The notes under the pieces are model-generated. The model had not been told where the DNA came from and ran no database searches. It saw only the letters and a list, made by a program, of their open reading frames with translations. From Balneolaceae bacterium (GTDB taxonomy: Bacteria; Bacteroidota; Rhodothermia; Balneolales; Balneolaceae), in the NCBI GenBank assembly GCA_007123785.1, contig SLGL01000028.1:1-8739 (forward strand): a stretch of 8,739 nucleotides of DNA. Reading direction: 5' to 3'. Both the position numbers and the translations under genes were made by a program. Positions within the stretch are counted from its first letter, which is position 1. The number at the start of each line of letters is the position of its first letter. Positions 1 to 6,789 of this stretch are shown in pieces.

Positions 1-23
1 GTAGTGGTTTTTACTTCAGTCAT
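1..23 (-). CDS. Possible 5' end of a gene running off the left edge
   Basis: On the minus strand an ATG at 23-21 opens seven sense codons (M-T-E-V-K-T-T) before the window ends. It lies 22 bases beyond the stop of the UbiA-like prenyltransferase gene on the same strand, which is typical spacing within an operon. There is no Shine-Dalgarno sequence, but most genes here lack one. Seven codons are too few to name a product or to prove that the frame stays open. Confidence 0.4.
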
Positions 24-45
24 TATTTTAAAAAATTTGTCTTAA

Positions 46-936
46 TTAAAAATAGGTGCGCAAAATCGTTTCTCCGATCCATTCATGCCGGATGGCATTA
101 GAGATCAACAAAAAAAGTACAAAAGAGAGTGATGCAAAGAATTTAATTTTCATCACGTTTTTGTACTCTTTTTGTTCTCCCCGTAAATGGGTAACGAAAT
201 GATTTAAGATAAGATATGATAATAAACCAGTTGTGAAGAGAAAAATTGAGGGAACGGGATAAACCATGTACAAACCTGTGCACAGAATCAAGAGTCCACC
301 AATAAAAGTGAATTTGAAAAAATATTTCACTGCATTCTGTCCATACTCCAGGAAAAAAGTCTGATCTCCCCGCTTTCCGTCTTCTTCGGACTGGTAAATT
401 TGTGAAACAGGGTAAAGGCTGAGCAAAATAAGGGATGCACCGGCAGAACAGATCAATATTGATGCGGAAATTACACCACCTGCTGCACCAAAACCAAGTA
501 AAACCGAATTAAACCCGGTGCTGACCGCAATAGCCAGAAGGCTGAGATGTGGATTTCCTTTCCAGCGGGCATGAGGAGTTGAATAGAGCCAGAAAAGAAG
601 CAGACTGATACCGAATACAGCGCTGTAACTCCATCCGATCATAAAAGCCCAGCCGAAACCGGCGAACATCATCAGCAGGGAAACAGGATGCATCCACGGA
701 GTCATCTTCGGAGGGTTTTTTAGACCGCCGATGGGACCTTCATCCTTATCCCACCATGAGTTGTAAGCCGTAGCACCCCCGAAGAGAAGAACGTGAACAT
801 TGAAAAACTGAAGCCAGTATTGTGTGGTGTTCATCTCCTGAGACAGCAAACCGCCCAGCAAATAGCCGCCGCTCAGAATAAAAAACTGGTAGTGAAGACG
901 CAGGTGGAGAATAAAATGCTTGATTTCGCGGAGCAT
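46..936 (-). CDS. UbiA-superfamily integral membrane prenyltransferase
   Basis: This is a polytopic membrane protein of 296 residues from the chosen start, with roughly eight or nine hydrophobic segments. UbiA enzymes transfer an isoprenoid chain from a prenyl diphosphate to an acceptor inside the membrane. The first Mg-diphosphate motif is N59-S-W-W-D63-K-D65-E66, where the usual form is NDxxDxxxD. The second is around residues 181-193 (Y-Q-S-E-E-D186-G-K-R-G-D191-Q-T). The stretch Y118-S-T-P-H-A-R-W-K also resembles the conserved cytosolic loop. The frame is open to an ATG at 1035, but those 33 extra residues do not look like the family. The ATG at 936 starts directly before the first amphipathic and membrane segment, so I chose it. 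It has no good ribosome binding site. The acceptor cannot be read from the sequence; quinone, lipid or aromatic polyketide are all possible. No menaquinone-pathway genes are nearby, so I do not call it menA. Confidence 0.85.
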   Translation of the reverse strand: MLREIKHFILHLRLHYQFFILSGGYLLGGLLSQEMNTTQYWLQFFNVHVLLFGGATAYNSWWDKDEGPIGGLKNPPKMTPWMHPVSLLMMFAGFGWAFMIGWSYSAVFGISLLLFWLYSTPHARWKGNPHLSLLAIAVSTGFNSVLLGFGAAGGVISASILICSAGASLILLSLYPVSQIYQSEEDGKRGDQTFFLEYGQNAVKYFFKFTFIGGLLILCTGLYMVYPVPSIFLFTTGLLSYLILNHFVTHLRGEQKEYKNVMKIKFFASLSFVLFLLISNAIRHEWIGETILRTYF

Positions 937-1133
937 AAAAAAAGGACTGAGCGAGTGACAACGAATATGGTATACAGATCTAATTAAAGAACCTGAATGA
1001 GGTGTGATTCCATTCCTTCTCGAAAAATGAACCATTTATGATGATTGGGATGATCTCAGATCGACTTGTCTGATGACTCCCCGTCATATGACTGTTGAAG
1101 GGTCTTGCTAACAACGAAATTTTGCTTCGCTGA

Positions 1134-1682
1134 TTAACCTCCGGGATTTGATAAGGTGCAATATTTGAAACACTCATCCAGGGTTTTGGCCACATTGAGA
1201 ATGCGTCGGCTGTGGGGTTTGATGAAGCCTGTGTCAGCCGCATGATCGATCATTTTTATGAGGTGTTCGTAGAAACCGTTGGGATTGAATATAGTAACGG
1301 GTTTGGTGAGAATACCGATCTGGTTCCAGGTAATGATTTCGAACAGCTCTTCAAGGGTGCCAAAGCCGCCGGGCAGTGCCACAAATGCATCGGCCAGTTC
1401 GGCCATGGTTGATTTTCGTTCGTGCATATCCTTTACTGTAATCAGCCTGGTGATACCCGTATGTCCCACCTCCTTGCGAAACAGGTTCGCTGGAATCACC
1501 CCGATAACTTCACCGCCCTGATTCATCACAGCATTGGCCAGGACTCCCATCACACCAATGGAGGCTCCCCCGTAAATTAGGCGGTGGCCTTTTTTTGCTA
1601 TCAAACGGCCAAACTGTTTGGCATGCTCAAGATTTTCAGGGTCATTGCCCGGTGATGAACCACAGTAAACACAGATATTCAT
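1134..1682 (-). CDS. LOG-family phosphoribohydrolase (TIGR00730-type Rossmann-fold protein)
   Basis: This 182-residue protein matches the LOG family, often mislabelled 'lysine decarboxylase'. Characterised members hydrolyse nucleoside 5'-monophosphates, including cytokinin riboside monophosphates, to the free base and ribose 5-phosphate. It begins with the usual short beta strand and C-G-S-S (M-N-I-C-V-Y-C-G-S-S), has the glycine-rich Y37-G-G-A-S-I-G-V-M-G loop, M86-H-E-R-K, and the signature P104-G-G-F-G-T-L-E111, which carries the catalytic glutamate and binds the phosphoribosyl group. Length and ending fit bacterial LOG proteins. An upstream in-frame ATG at 1712 would overlap the preceding gene and add a non-family tail, so the ATG at 1682 was chosen. 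It starts 10 bases after the stop of the membrane-anchored protein, so the two are probably co-transcribed. The true substrate in this organism is unknown. Confidence 0.92.
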   Translation of the reverse strand: MNICVYCGSSPGNDPENLEHAKQFGRLIAKKGHRLIYGGASIGVMGVLANAVMNQGGEVIGVIPANLFRKEVGHTGITRLITVKDMHERKSTMAELADAFVALPGGFGTLEELFEIITWNQIGILTKPVTIFNPNGFYEHLIKMIDHAADTGFIKPHSRRILNVAKTLDECFKYCTLSNPGG

Positions 1683-1692
1683 TTTATAAATT

Positions 1693-2346
1693 TTACAGTC
1701 CCCACCATGCAAATACCACCCAATCTTCGGCTGTATCGGCGTAGGGGGCTACCAAATCTCTGTTTCTTTGAGGTACTTCGTCCATCTGCCGCTGGGTTTC
1801 TTCAAACTGTTCCATATCGAAGTCAAAATTACCTTCAGATGCTGCTTTTGCAATCTGGTCAATATTGTAAGAAAAGAGTTCTACCCCAAGCGCCTGGTAA
1901 AAGGATTGCTGAACGTAGCGGTACTCCTCAAGCGAAAAATTGGCGTTGTTTAGAGCATCCACCTGAACCTGTTTGGCACCGGAATACATACCCACAAGAT
2001 CACCCCAGACGTTCATCATTTCGCGAATGGAGGGATCACGTTCTTCCCACTCCTCGTCAAGGTCTTCATATTTTTCCTGGAATTCGGCAAGTACATTTTC
2101 AAGTCCTTCGCGAATTTCCCGCTGGACATTCACAAAGCGTTCAACCTGATCTTCTTCCAGTTCTCTATTCGCCGGAGGAGTATAAGATGACTGATTCGTA
2201 ATTTGTGTGTTTTTTTCATGGATATTTTCAAGTGCAGAGATACTTCCCATCATAGGTTTGGCAACGTACTGATATGCAAAAAATCCACCACCGATCACCA
2301 CTACTGCAAATACCCCTAAACAACCTAATGCTATTTTTTTACCCAT
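1693..2346 (-). CDS. Unrecognised membrane-anchored acidic protein
   Basis: I do not recognise a family for this 217-residue protein. Residues 2-4 are G-K-K, followed by one strongly hydrophobic segment (about 5-28), which should act as an uncleaved signal anchor. C9 lies too early, and in the wrong context, for a lipoprotein box. The rest, predicted to face the periplasm, is highly charged: residues 61-115 are rich in Glu, Arg and Gln and look helical, possibly coiled coil (for example V-Q-R-E-I-R-E-G-L-E). A second helical part follows at about 138-195, and the protein ends in an aromatic tail, W209-V-V-F-A-W-W-G-L. The start is supported by AGGA a few bases before the ATG, one of the few Shine-Dalgarno-like sequences in the window. 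It lies 80 bases after the cysteine desulfurase gene and 10 bases before the LOG gene. Confidence 0.8.
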   Translation of the reverse strand: MGKKIALGCLGVFAVVVIGGGFFAYQYVAKPMMGSISALENIHEKNTQITNQSSYTPPANRELEEDQVERFVNVQREIREGLENVLAEFQEKYEDLDEEWEERDPSIREMMNVWGDLVGMYSGAKQVQVDALNNANFSLEEYRYVQQSFYQALGVELFSYNIDQIAKAASEGNFDFDMEQFEETQRQMDEVPQRNRDLVAPYADTAEDWVVFAWWGL

Positions 2347-2426
2347 TTTCCTGAAATTTAATTCTTATGTTTTGATTGTAAACTTGTATTTTCGGTTTTT
2401 TACCAGAGGCATGCATCTTGTAAGTA

Positions 2427-3587
2427 TCAGGATGCCGCAACCATCATACGTTCAAGAATTCTTTCGAGTTTGTCAACAAAAAATTGAACATCTTCAACGC
2501 TGTTTTGTTTGCCGAAACTTACCCGGATACTTGAGCGTGCAATCGGCTCAGGAACACCAATACCCTGCAGCACATGCGAAGGTTCCATCGCACCGGATGT
2601 GCAGGCCGAACCGTTGGATACACAAACTCCGTCAATATCCAGGTTAAGTAACAGCATTTCACCGTCCAGTCCACGCTCATCCTCAGTAATGAAGCCGATG
2701 TTCAATATGTTGGGAACTCCGCCTGTTTGCGGGCCGTTTATCTGGAAGCGATCGCCAAAGCGTTTTTTAAGTTCGCTCACAGTTGTTTCCCGAAGATGGC
2801 TGAACAGTTCTCTGTGCTGATCCATTTCATTGACAGCCAGCCTGATTGCGGCAGTGAGGCCTGCTATACCTGCCACGTTGGATGTTCCTCCGCGCCGACG
2901 CCGCTCTTGTGAACCACCCTGAAGCCAGGGAATCCACGGAGTGCCGTTTTTTACATAGAGAACCCCAATTCCTTTGGGTCCGTATATTTTGTGAGCGCTG
3001 ATACTTAGTGCATCCAGGCTGAGTTCTTTCAAATTCACCGGAATTTTTCCCACACTCTGCACGGTGTCGGAGTGGAACACCACTTTCCGCTCCCGGCATA
3101 CTTCTGCAATCTCTTTGACCGGATTGACTGAGCCGATTTCGTTGTTTACATGCATCAGGCTCACAATGGCGGTATCGTCTGAAATGGCTTCGGCAACCTG
3201 TTCGGGCTGAATGGTTCCGTCTGAGTCGGGCTGAAGATAGGTGATTCTAATACCTTGTAATTTAAGGGATTCAGACGGATGGATCACTGCGTGATGTTCA
3301 ATGGGTGAGGTGATAATCTCTTTTTTACGTGTGGCAGCAATCGTTCCCTTGATGATGGCATTATCACTTTCGGTGCCGCCGCTGGTAAAAATAATTTCCG
3401 AGGGTTCGGCCCCGATTAATTGAGCGATCTCTTCCCGTGCATCTTCAATTGCCACTTTGGACATCCGGCCCAGTTGATGTGCAGAGTTCGCATTTCCATA
3501 CTGCTGGGTAAAGTAGGGGAGCATAGCTTCCATTACCCGTTCATCTACTCGGGTGGTGGCGGCATTATCAAAGTAAACAGTATCCAT
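2427..3587 (-). CDS. Cysteine desulfurase (NifS/IscS group, class V aminotransferase fold)
   Basis: This 386-residue PLP enzyme converts cysteine to alanine and leaves a persulfide on its active-site cysteine for Fe-S clusters or thiolation. Visible landmarks are the N-terminal Y-F-D-N-A-A-T-T, the cofactor loop T68-S-G-G-T-E-S-D-N, the PLP-stacking histidine region E97-H-H-A, H172-S-D174-T-V-Q177, the Schiff-base lysine K200 in S-A-H-K-I-Y-G-P-K-G, the basic R-R-R-R-G-G-T stretch (229-235), and catalytic C329 in S-N-G-S-A-C-T-S-G. The long loop after C329 marks group I (NifS/IscS) rather than SufS. Length is slightly short of E. coli IscS, which ends in a tail that binds IscU; here it ends soon after the last helix. 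No iscU, iscA or mnmA lies beside it, so I cannot tell whether it serves Fe-S assembly or tRNA thiolation, and I leave the symbol blank. It starts at the family-typical methionine without a Shine-Dalgarno sequence. Confidence 0.95.
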   Translation of the reverse strand: MDTVYFDNAATTRVDERVMEAMLPYFTQQYGNANSAHQLGRMSKVAIEDAREEIAQLIGAEPSEIIFTSGGTESDNAIIKGTIAATRKKEIITSPIEHHAVIHPSESLKLQGIRITYLQPDSDGTIQPEQVAEAISDDTAIVSLMHVNNEIGSVNPVKEIAEVCRERKVVFHSDTVQSVGKIPVNLKELSLDALSISAHKIYGPKGIGVLYVKNGTPWIPWLQGGSQERRRRGGTSNVAGIAGLTAAIRLAVNEMDQHRELFSHLRETTVSELKKRFGDRFQINGPQTGGVPNILNIGFITEDERGLDGEMLLLNLDIDGVCVSNGSACTSGAMEPSHVLQGIGVPEPIARSSIRVSFGKQNSVEDVQFFVDKLERILERMMVAAS

Positions 3588-3610
3588 TTATAATTTTTTG
3601 TCTTTAAACA

Positions 3611-3622
3611 TTAACGTGTTAA
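3611..3622. promoter_or_regulatory. Operator-like inverted repeat upstream of the desulfurase gene
   Basis: TTAAC-GT-GTTAA forms a perfect 5-bp inverted repeat with a 2-base centre, 24-35 bases upstream of the desulfurase ATG, within the 200-base divergent region. Its size and place suit a repressor or activator half-site pair. It is short and A+T-rich, so chance is a real alternative. Confidence 0.25.
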
Positions 3623-3683
3623 AATATCCAAAATTGATACCTAAATACAGCCTGCTTTTATCTGCTTGTACAAATGTCTGATG

Positions 3684-3712
3684 TTGTCTTTAATTTGATG
3701 AAAGGATAAAAG
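3684..3712 (+). promoter_or_regulatory. Weak candidate sigma-70-like promoter for the metallopeptidase gene
   Basis: TTGTCT (3684-3689) and TAAAAG (3707-3712) are separated by 17 bases, each matching four of six consensus positions, about 75 bases before the ATG at 3788. Bacteroidota primary promoters use a different consensus, and I did not find a convincing TAnnTTTG element, so this is only a candidate. Confidence 0.22.
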
Positions 3713-3787
3713 TAATGGTGCTATTGCTATATCTGTCTATTATCTTCACGGAACTTATTTTCTCTGATCAGAAACGTCTCAATTCTC

Positions 3788-4477
3788 ATGAAATCCAGGT
3801 TGACTGTTGCGGGCATCACAATTGATGTTACCCGGAAAGATATAAAAAATATTAACCTGCGTGTGTATCCGGCCGATGGTAAAGTGGCAATTTCATGCCC
3901 TTACCGAACCAAACCGGCTAAAGTCATCGATTTTGCCACCGAAAAAATTTCATGGATCAAAAAACATCTTGATCGGGGCAAACATTATAAAAGATCTGAA
4001 ATAAATAAATTTATAACCGGAGAAAAACACCCGGTATGGGGAGTGGAAAAGGAATTGAGGGTTATTCACTTCCAAAATGGCCGGCAGGTATTTCTGATTG
4101 GGAATAATACATTGAATCTTTGTGTGAAAACAGGAACTCAAATCCATCACCGTAAAAAACTGCTTCAAGAGTGGTATCGGGCTGAACTGAAACGTGAAAT
4201 TCCCTTATTGATTTCAAAGTGGGAACCGGTAATGGGTGTAACGGTGAATGAATTCGGGGTGAAGAGAATGAGAACTCGCTGGGGTACTTGCAATATCCGT
4301 GACAAGCGTATCTGGCTGAATCTTGAACTTGCCAAAAAAGATCCCGTTTGCCTGGAGTTTATTGTGGTTCATGAGATGGTTCATCTGCTGGAACGTCTGC
4401 ACAGTAAAAGGTTTTACTATTTGATGGACCACTTTCTGCCTGATTGGATGGAAAGGGAAAAGCTGCTTGTATTATAG
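3788..4477 (+). CDS. YgjP/SprT-like zinc metallopeptidase (DUF45 family)
   Basis: This 229-residue protein has the plan of the YgjP-like metallopeptidase domain. An N-terminal beta region (about 5-60) carries the family pattern of a strand ending I-N-L-R-V-Y, then I-S-C-P-Y-R and S-W-I-K-K-H. A linker follows, then the catalytic part with M161-R-T-R-W-G-T-C and the zinc helix V194-H195-E196-M-V-H199. H205 in L-H-S-K-R-F is the likely third zinc ligand and E196 the catalytic base. There is no signal peptide, so it should be cytosolic. Physiological substrates of this family are poorly known; relatives are found alone or beside restriction systems, but no restriction genes are visible here. It is divergent from the desulfurase gene and convergent with gnd, so it should form its own transcription unit. 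The start has no Shine-Dalgarno sequence but fits the usual beginning of the family. Confidence 0.9.
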   Translation: MKSRLTVAGITIDVTRKDIKNINLRVYPADGKVAISCPYRTKPAKVIDFATEKISWIKKHLDRGKHYKRSEINKFITGEKHPVWGVEKELRVIHFQNGRQVFLIGNNTLNLCVKTGTQIHHRKKLLQEWYRAELKREIPLLISKWEPVMGVTVNEFGVKRMRTRWGTCNIRDKRIWLNLELAKKDPVCLEFIVVHEMVHLLERLHSKRFYYLMDHFLPDWMEREKLLVL

Positions 4478-4509
4478 CCCGTATTTCTCACCATGAAACG
4501 AAATGCGGG
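4478..4509 (+). terminator. Hairpin directly after the metallopeptidase stop codon
   Basis: CCCGTATTTC (4478-4487) pairs with GAAATGCGGG (4500-4509) in a 10-bp stem containing one T-G wobble, around a 12-base loop. The left arm begins at the base after the TAG stop. No T-run follows directly; the nearest, TTTTTT, lies more than 20 bases downstream. It may therefore end transcription imperfectly or protect the 3' end of the mRNA. Confidence 0.5.
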
Positions 4510-4517
4510 ATAGAGAA

Positions 4518-4575
4518 CCTTTTGTACTCCATCTTTTTTGGCTGTTCGGAGATGCAGATGTTTTATAACAAAAGG
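4518..4575. repeat. Inverted repeat between convergent genes
   Basis: CCTTTTGT (4518-4525) and ACAAAAGG (4568-4575) are perfect 8-bp complements separated by 42 bases. The spacer contains a run of six Ts and smaller pairings such as CATC/GATG. It lies between the converging ends of the metallopeptidase and gnd genes and could help stop transcription from either side. The long loop makes this uncertain. Confidence 0.3.
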
Positions 4576-4639
4576 AACTTCAGCTTTATTCCAGGATTTT
4601 GAAGATCATATCGGGGGAGGCGGATTTATTCGAAAAATT

Positions 4640-6073
4640 TCAGGACTTATTTTTCCAGTCAGTATGAAAAAACTCTCCCCGGGGCATGTCGGTTCGCTCG
4701 TAAGTGTGGGCGCCAAAATAGTCGCGCTGCGCCTGAATGATGTTGGCCGGAAGTTTCTCATAACGCATAGTGTCGAAGAGAGATAGTGAGGCCATAATAT
4801 TGGGGGCGGGAGTGGCAGTTTTCACTGCTTCTGTTATGATCTGCCTCCATCCATCCTGTAGGGCGGCAAGTTTACCGTAGTAACTTTCGGAGAGGAAGAG
4901 GTGAGGAAGACCCGGCTCCTGGCGGAACGCCATGGTGATGTCGTTCAGTAGTTTCGACCGGATAATACAGCCGCCTTGCCAGATTCGGGCTACTTCACCC
5001 GGACTGATCTTCCAGCCGGCTTCATTCGATTTGGTCTGAATCAGATGGAAACCTTCAGCATAGGAAACCATACGAGAGGCAAGCAGAGTGTCGGCAAGGG
5101 CTGAGAGAAACTCTGAACGGCTCAAGCCGGTTTTATTATGACTTTGGTTGTGTCTGGCTGCGATAGCTGATCGCAACTCCTTGTATGAAGATGCAAATCT
5201 TGCAAACACCGACTGTGCGATACCTGGAAGGGGGACACCCAGTTCAAGAGCGGTAATGGCAGTCCATTTCCCGGTCCCTTTTTGCCCGGCGCTGTCTAAT
5301 ATCTTATCTGTCAATGGTATTCCGGATTCATCTTTTACCGCGAGAATATTACCCGTAATTTCAATCAGATAGCTGTTAAGTTTGGATTTATTCCACTTTC
5401 TGTATTGTTTGGATATCTCTTCAGAGTTCATGCCAAGAACGTGTTTCATAAGGTGGTAAGCCTCTGCAATGATCTGCATATCAGCGTATTCGATGCCGTT
5501 GTGTACCATTTTTACAAAGTGGCCAGCACCCCCGCTGCCAATCCATGTACAGCACGGGGATCCATCGAAAGCGCGTGCGGCTGCGGGTTCAAGAATGGAG
5601 CGGACTTCTTTCCAGGCATCGGGGTTGCCACCCGGCATCATCGAAGGGCCGTGGCGTGCTCCTTCTTCGCCACCCGAAACCCCCATGCCCACAAATCGGA
5701 TGTTGTGTGCAGCCAGCTTTTCAACCCGGCGATTCGTGTGATTATAATTGGAGTTGCCTCCATCAATGAGGATGTCACTGTTATCGAGAAAAGGGAGGAG
5801 CTCTTCAATGACAAGGTCAACCGGTTTTCCTGCTTTCACCATCATGAGGATTTTGCGCGGAGTGCTTAGAGAAGTAACAAAAGATCTCACATCTTCGTGA
5901 CCTCTGAAGTTTTTTCCCTTCCCTTCATCTGAGAGGAAATCATTTGTGACGGTTTCTTCACCTTCGGTCCGGCGATTATATACAGACACACTATTTCCTT
6001 TATCTTCAAAATTCAGGGCAAGGTTTCGCCCCATCACGCCAAGTCCGTAAACTCCGATATTTGCTCTGCTCAT
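4640..6073 (-). CDS. gnd: 6-phosphogluconate dehydrogenase, decarboxylating
   Basis: This 477-residue cytosolic enzyme oxidises and decarboxylates 6-phosphogluconate to ribulose 5-phosphate and CO2, making NADPH in the oxidative pentose phosphate pathway. It is full length. The Rossmann motif is G10-L-G-V-M-G15, followed by N33-R-R-T, the stretch that fixes NADP preference. Substrate and catalytic motifs follow: I103-D-G-G-N-S-N, G129-M-G-V-S-G-G-E-E-G-A-R, and H185-F-V-K188-M-V-H-N192-G-I-E195, with K188 and E195 matching the catalytic Lys and Glu of characterised enzymes. Then come K265-G-T-G-K-W-T and, near the end, Q449-R450-D-Y-F-G-A-H456, the arm that completes the partner subunit's active site. 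The length and this complete tail indicate the long, dimeric class. It starts 26 bases after the stop of the lipoprotein gene on the same strand, so the two may share a transcript. No zwf or pgl is present. Confidence 0.98.
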   Translation of the reverse strand: MSRANIGVYGLGVMGRNLALNFEDKGNSVSVYNRRTEGEETVTNDFLSDEGKGKNFRGHEDVRSFVTSLSTPRKILMMVKAGKPVDLVIEELLPFLDNSDILIDGGNSNYNHTNRRVEKLAAHNIRFVGMGVSGGEEGARHGPSMMPGGNPDAWKEVRSILEPAAARAFDGSPCCTWIGSGGAGHFVKMVHNGIEYADMQIIAEAYHLMKHVLGMNSEEISKQYRKWNKSKLNSYLIEITGNILAVKDESGIPLTDKILDSAGQKGTGKWTAITALELGVPLPGIAQSVFARFASSYKELRSAIAARHNQSHNKTGLSRSEFLSALADTLLASRMVSYAEGFHLIQTKSNEAGWKISPGEVARIWQGGCIIRSKLLNDITMAFRQEPGLPHLFLSESYYGKLAALQDGWRQIITEAVKTATPAPNIMASLSLFDTMRYEKLPANIIQAQRDYFGAHTYERTDMPRGEFFHTDWKNKS

Positions 6074-6099
6074 GAATACAAGTTTCGAAAGTGGTTTGT

Positions 6100-6669
6100 T
6101 TAATCTTTTTTGGAAAGTTGTGTATAAATGGTGATCACAAAATCAAAAGTTACTCGCTGGGGTGCACCCGTTGGACGTTTTACATGTCCTTCTATAGAAA
6201 GGTCGATCACAGGCAAAGGGGATTCTCTGAATATCTGCTGAATTGCCTGCACACCTTCCGGGTTTGGCGTAATCCCGTTATTTTCTTCTAAAAAGATTGA
6301 TTGTCTGTTTTCAAATTGTAAGAGTGTTGCATCGGAAATATCCACCAGTGTCAGTACCTCATCCGATGTTTCCCTGGATAGATCGAGCCGCGCTGTTATT
6401 TCAGTTTCCGGAGATGTTTGTCCGATGTTCTTTATTTTTACGGTGACATTATACAGGTTAACTTCATCTGCTCCGGAAATTTCGTTCAGAATGGCCTGCA
6501 GAGGAAGCCGCTGAGTTTGACTGAAGTTGTCTGTCTCAGTGTCAATATGATATTCAAAGCTGTTGATTGTATCCAGAATAATGTAATCGTCGCTCACAAT
6601 ATCGTCACAGCCTGCAGTTAAAGTCAGGAAAATGAATGCAGAAAAAAAGGTGTAAAGTCGCTTTTTCAT
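6100..6669 (-). CDS. Putative lipoprotein of unknown function upstream of gnd
   Basis: The chosen ATG at 6669 gives 189 residues with a classic lipoprotein signal: basic M-K-K-R, a hydrophobic core (5-18), and a lipobox-like T-A-G-C with lipidated C21. Acidic D-D follows and then I-V-S-D-D. An in-frame ATG at 6726 would add 19 residues before the signal and is unlikely. The mature protein is rich in beta-forming stretches separated by acidic turns (for example V-N-L-Y-N-V-T-V-K-I-K-N-I-G and V-T-F-D-F-V-I-T-I-Y). This suggests one or two immunoglobulin-like beta sandwich domains, without any catalytic motif I can see. Acidic residues after the cysteine can act as a surface-export signal in Bacteroidota, but that is not shown here. 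It lies 120 bases after a hairpin-ended gene and 26 bases before gnd. I recognise no family. Confidence 0.8.
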   Translation of the reverse strand: MKKRLYTFFSAFIFLTLTAGCDDIVSDDYIILDTINSFEYHIDTETDNFSQTQRLPLQAILNEISGADEVNLYNVTVKIKNIGQTSPETEITARLDLSRETSDEVLTLVDISDATLLQFENRQSIFLEENNGITPNPEGVQAIQQIFRESPLPVIDLSIEGHVKRPTGAPQRVTFDFVITIYTQLSKKD

Positions 6670-6767
6670 GGTTTGGGTATTAAAATTAATCCAGATTTGA
6701 TTGTGCCGCCGTTTTAGTCCGGTCATATCACCAACTATTTATTCAGTCCTTTACAAGGAATATTGTA

Positions 6768-6786
6768 GGATGCCTGTGAGGCATCC
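6768..6786 (-). terminator. Perfect hairpin after the outer-membrane protein gene
   Basis: GGATGCC (6768-6774) and GGCATCC (6780-6786) form a perfect 7-bp stem with a 5-base loop. It starts three bases after the stop codon of the minus-strand gene that ends at 6790. Reading on that strand, only a mixed TACAATATT follows, without a clean U-run, so termination may be partial or the structure may protect the mRNA end. Confidence 0.55.
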
Positions 6787-6789
6787 AAA

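Noticed and set aside
43..50. TTAATTAA palindrome at the prenyltransferase stop
   Set aside because: It is a simple A+T palindrome that includes the stop codon, with no supporting context.
937..1035. N-terminal extension of the prenyltransferase to an ATG at 1035
   Set aside because: The 33 added residues are polar and basic, unlike the family, and precede a natural start at 936 next to the first membrane segment.
1683..1712. Earlier ATG (1712) for the LOG protein
   Set aside because: It would overlap the end of the upstream gene and add ten residues ahead of the family's usual first strand.
1707..2201. Plus-strand frame of 164 codons opposite the unknown membrane protein
   Set aside because: The minus-strand frame has a coherent signal anchor, a Shine-Dalgarno-like site and tight spacing to the LOG gene; the opposite frame has none of these and a composition rich in Pro, Arg and Gln typical of shadows.
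5405..5869. Plus-strand frame of 154 codons inside gnd
   Set aside because: It lies wholly antisense to conserved catalytic sequence of gnd and reads as a low-information shadow.
6670..6726. Earlier ATG (6726) for the lipoprotein
   Set aside because: It would bury the M-K-K-R signal peptide behind 19 polar and basic residues.
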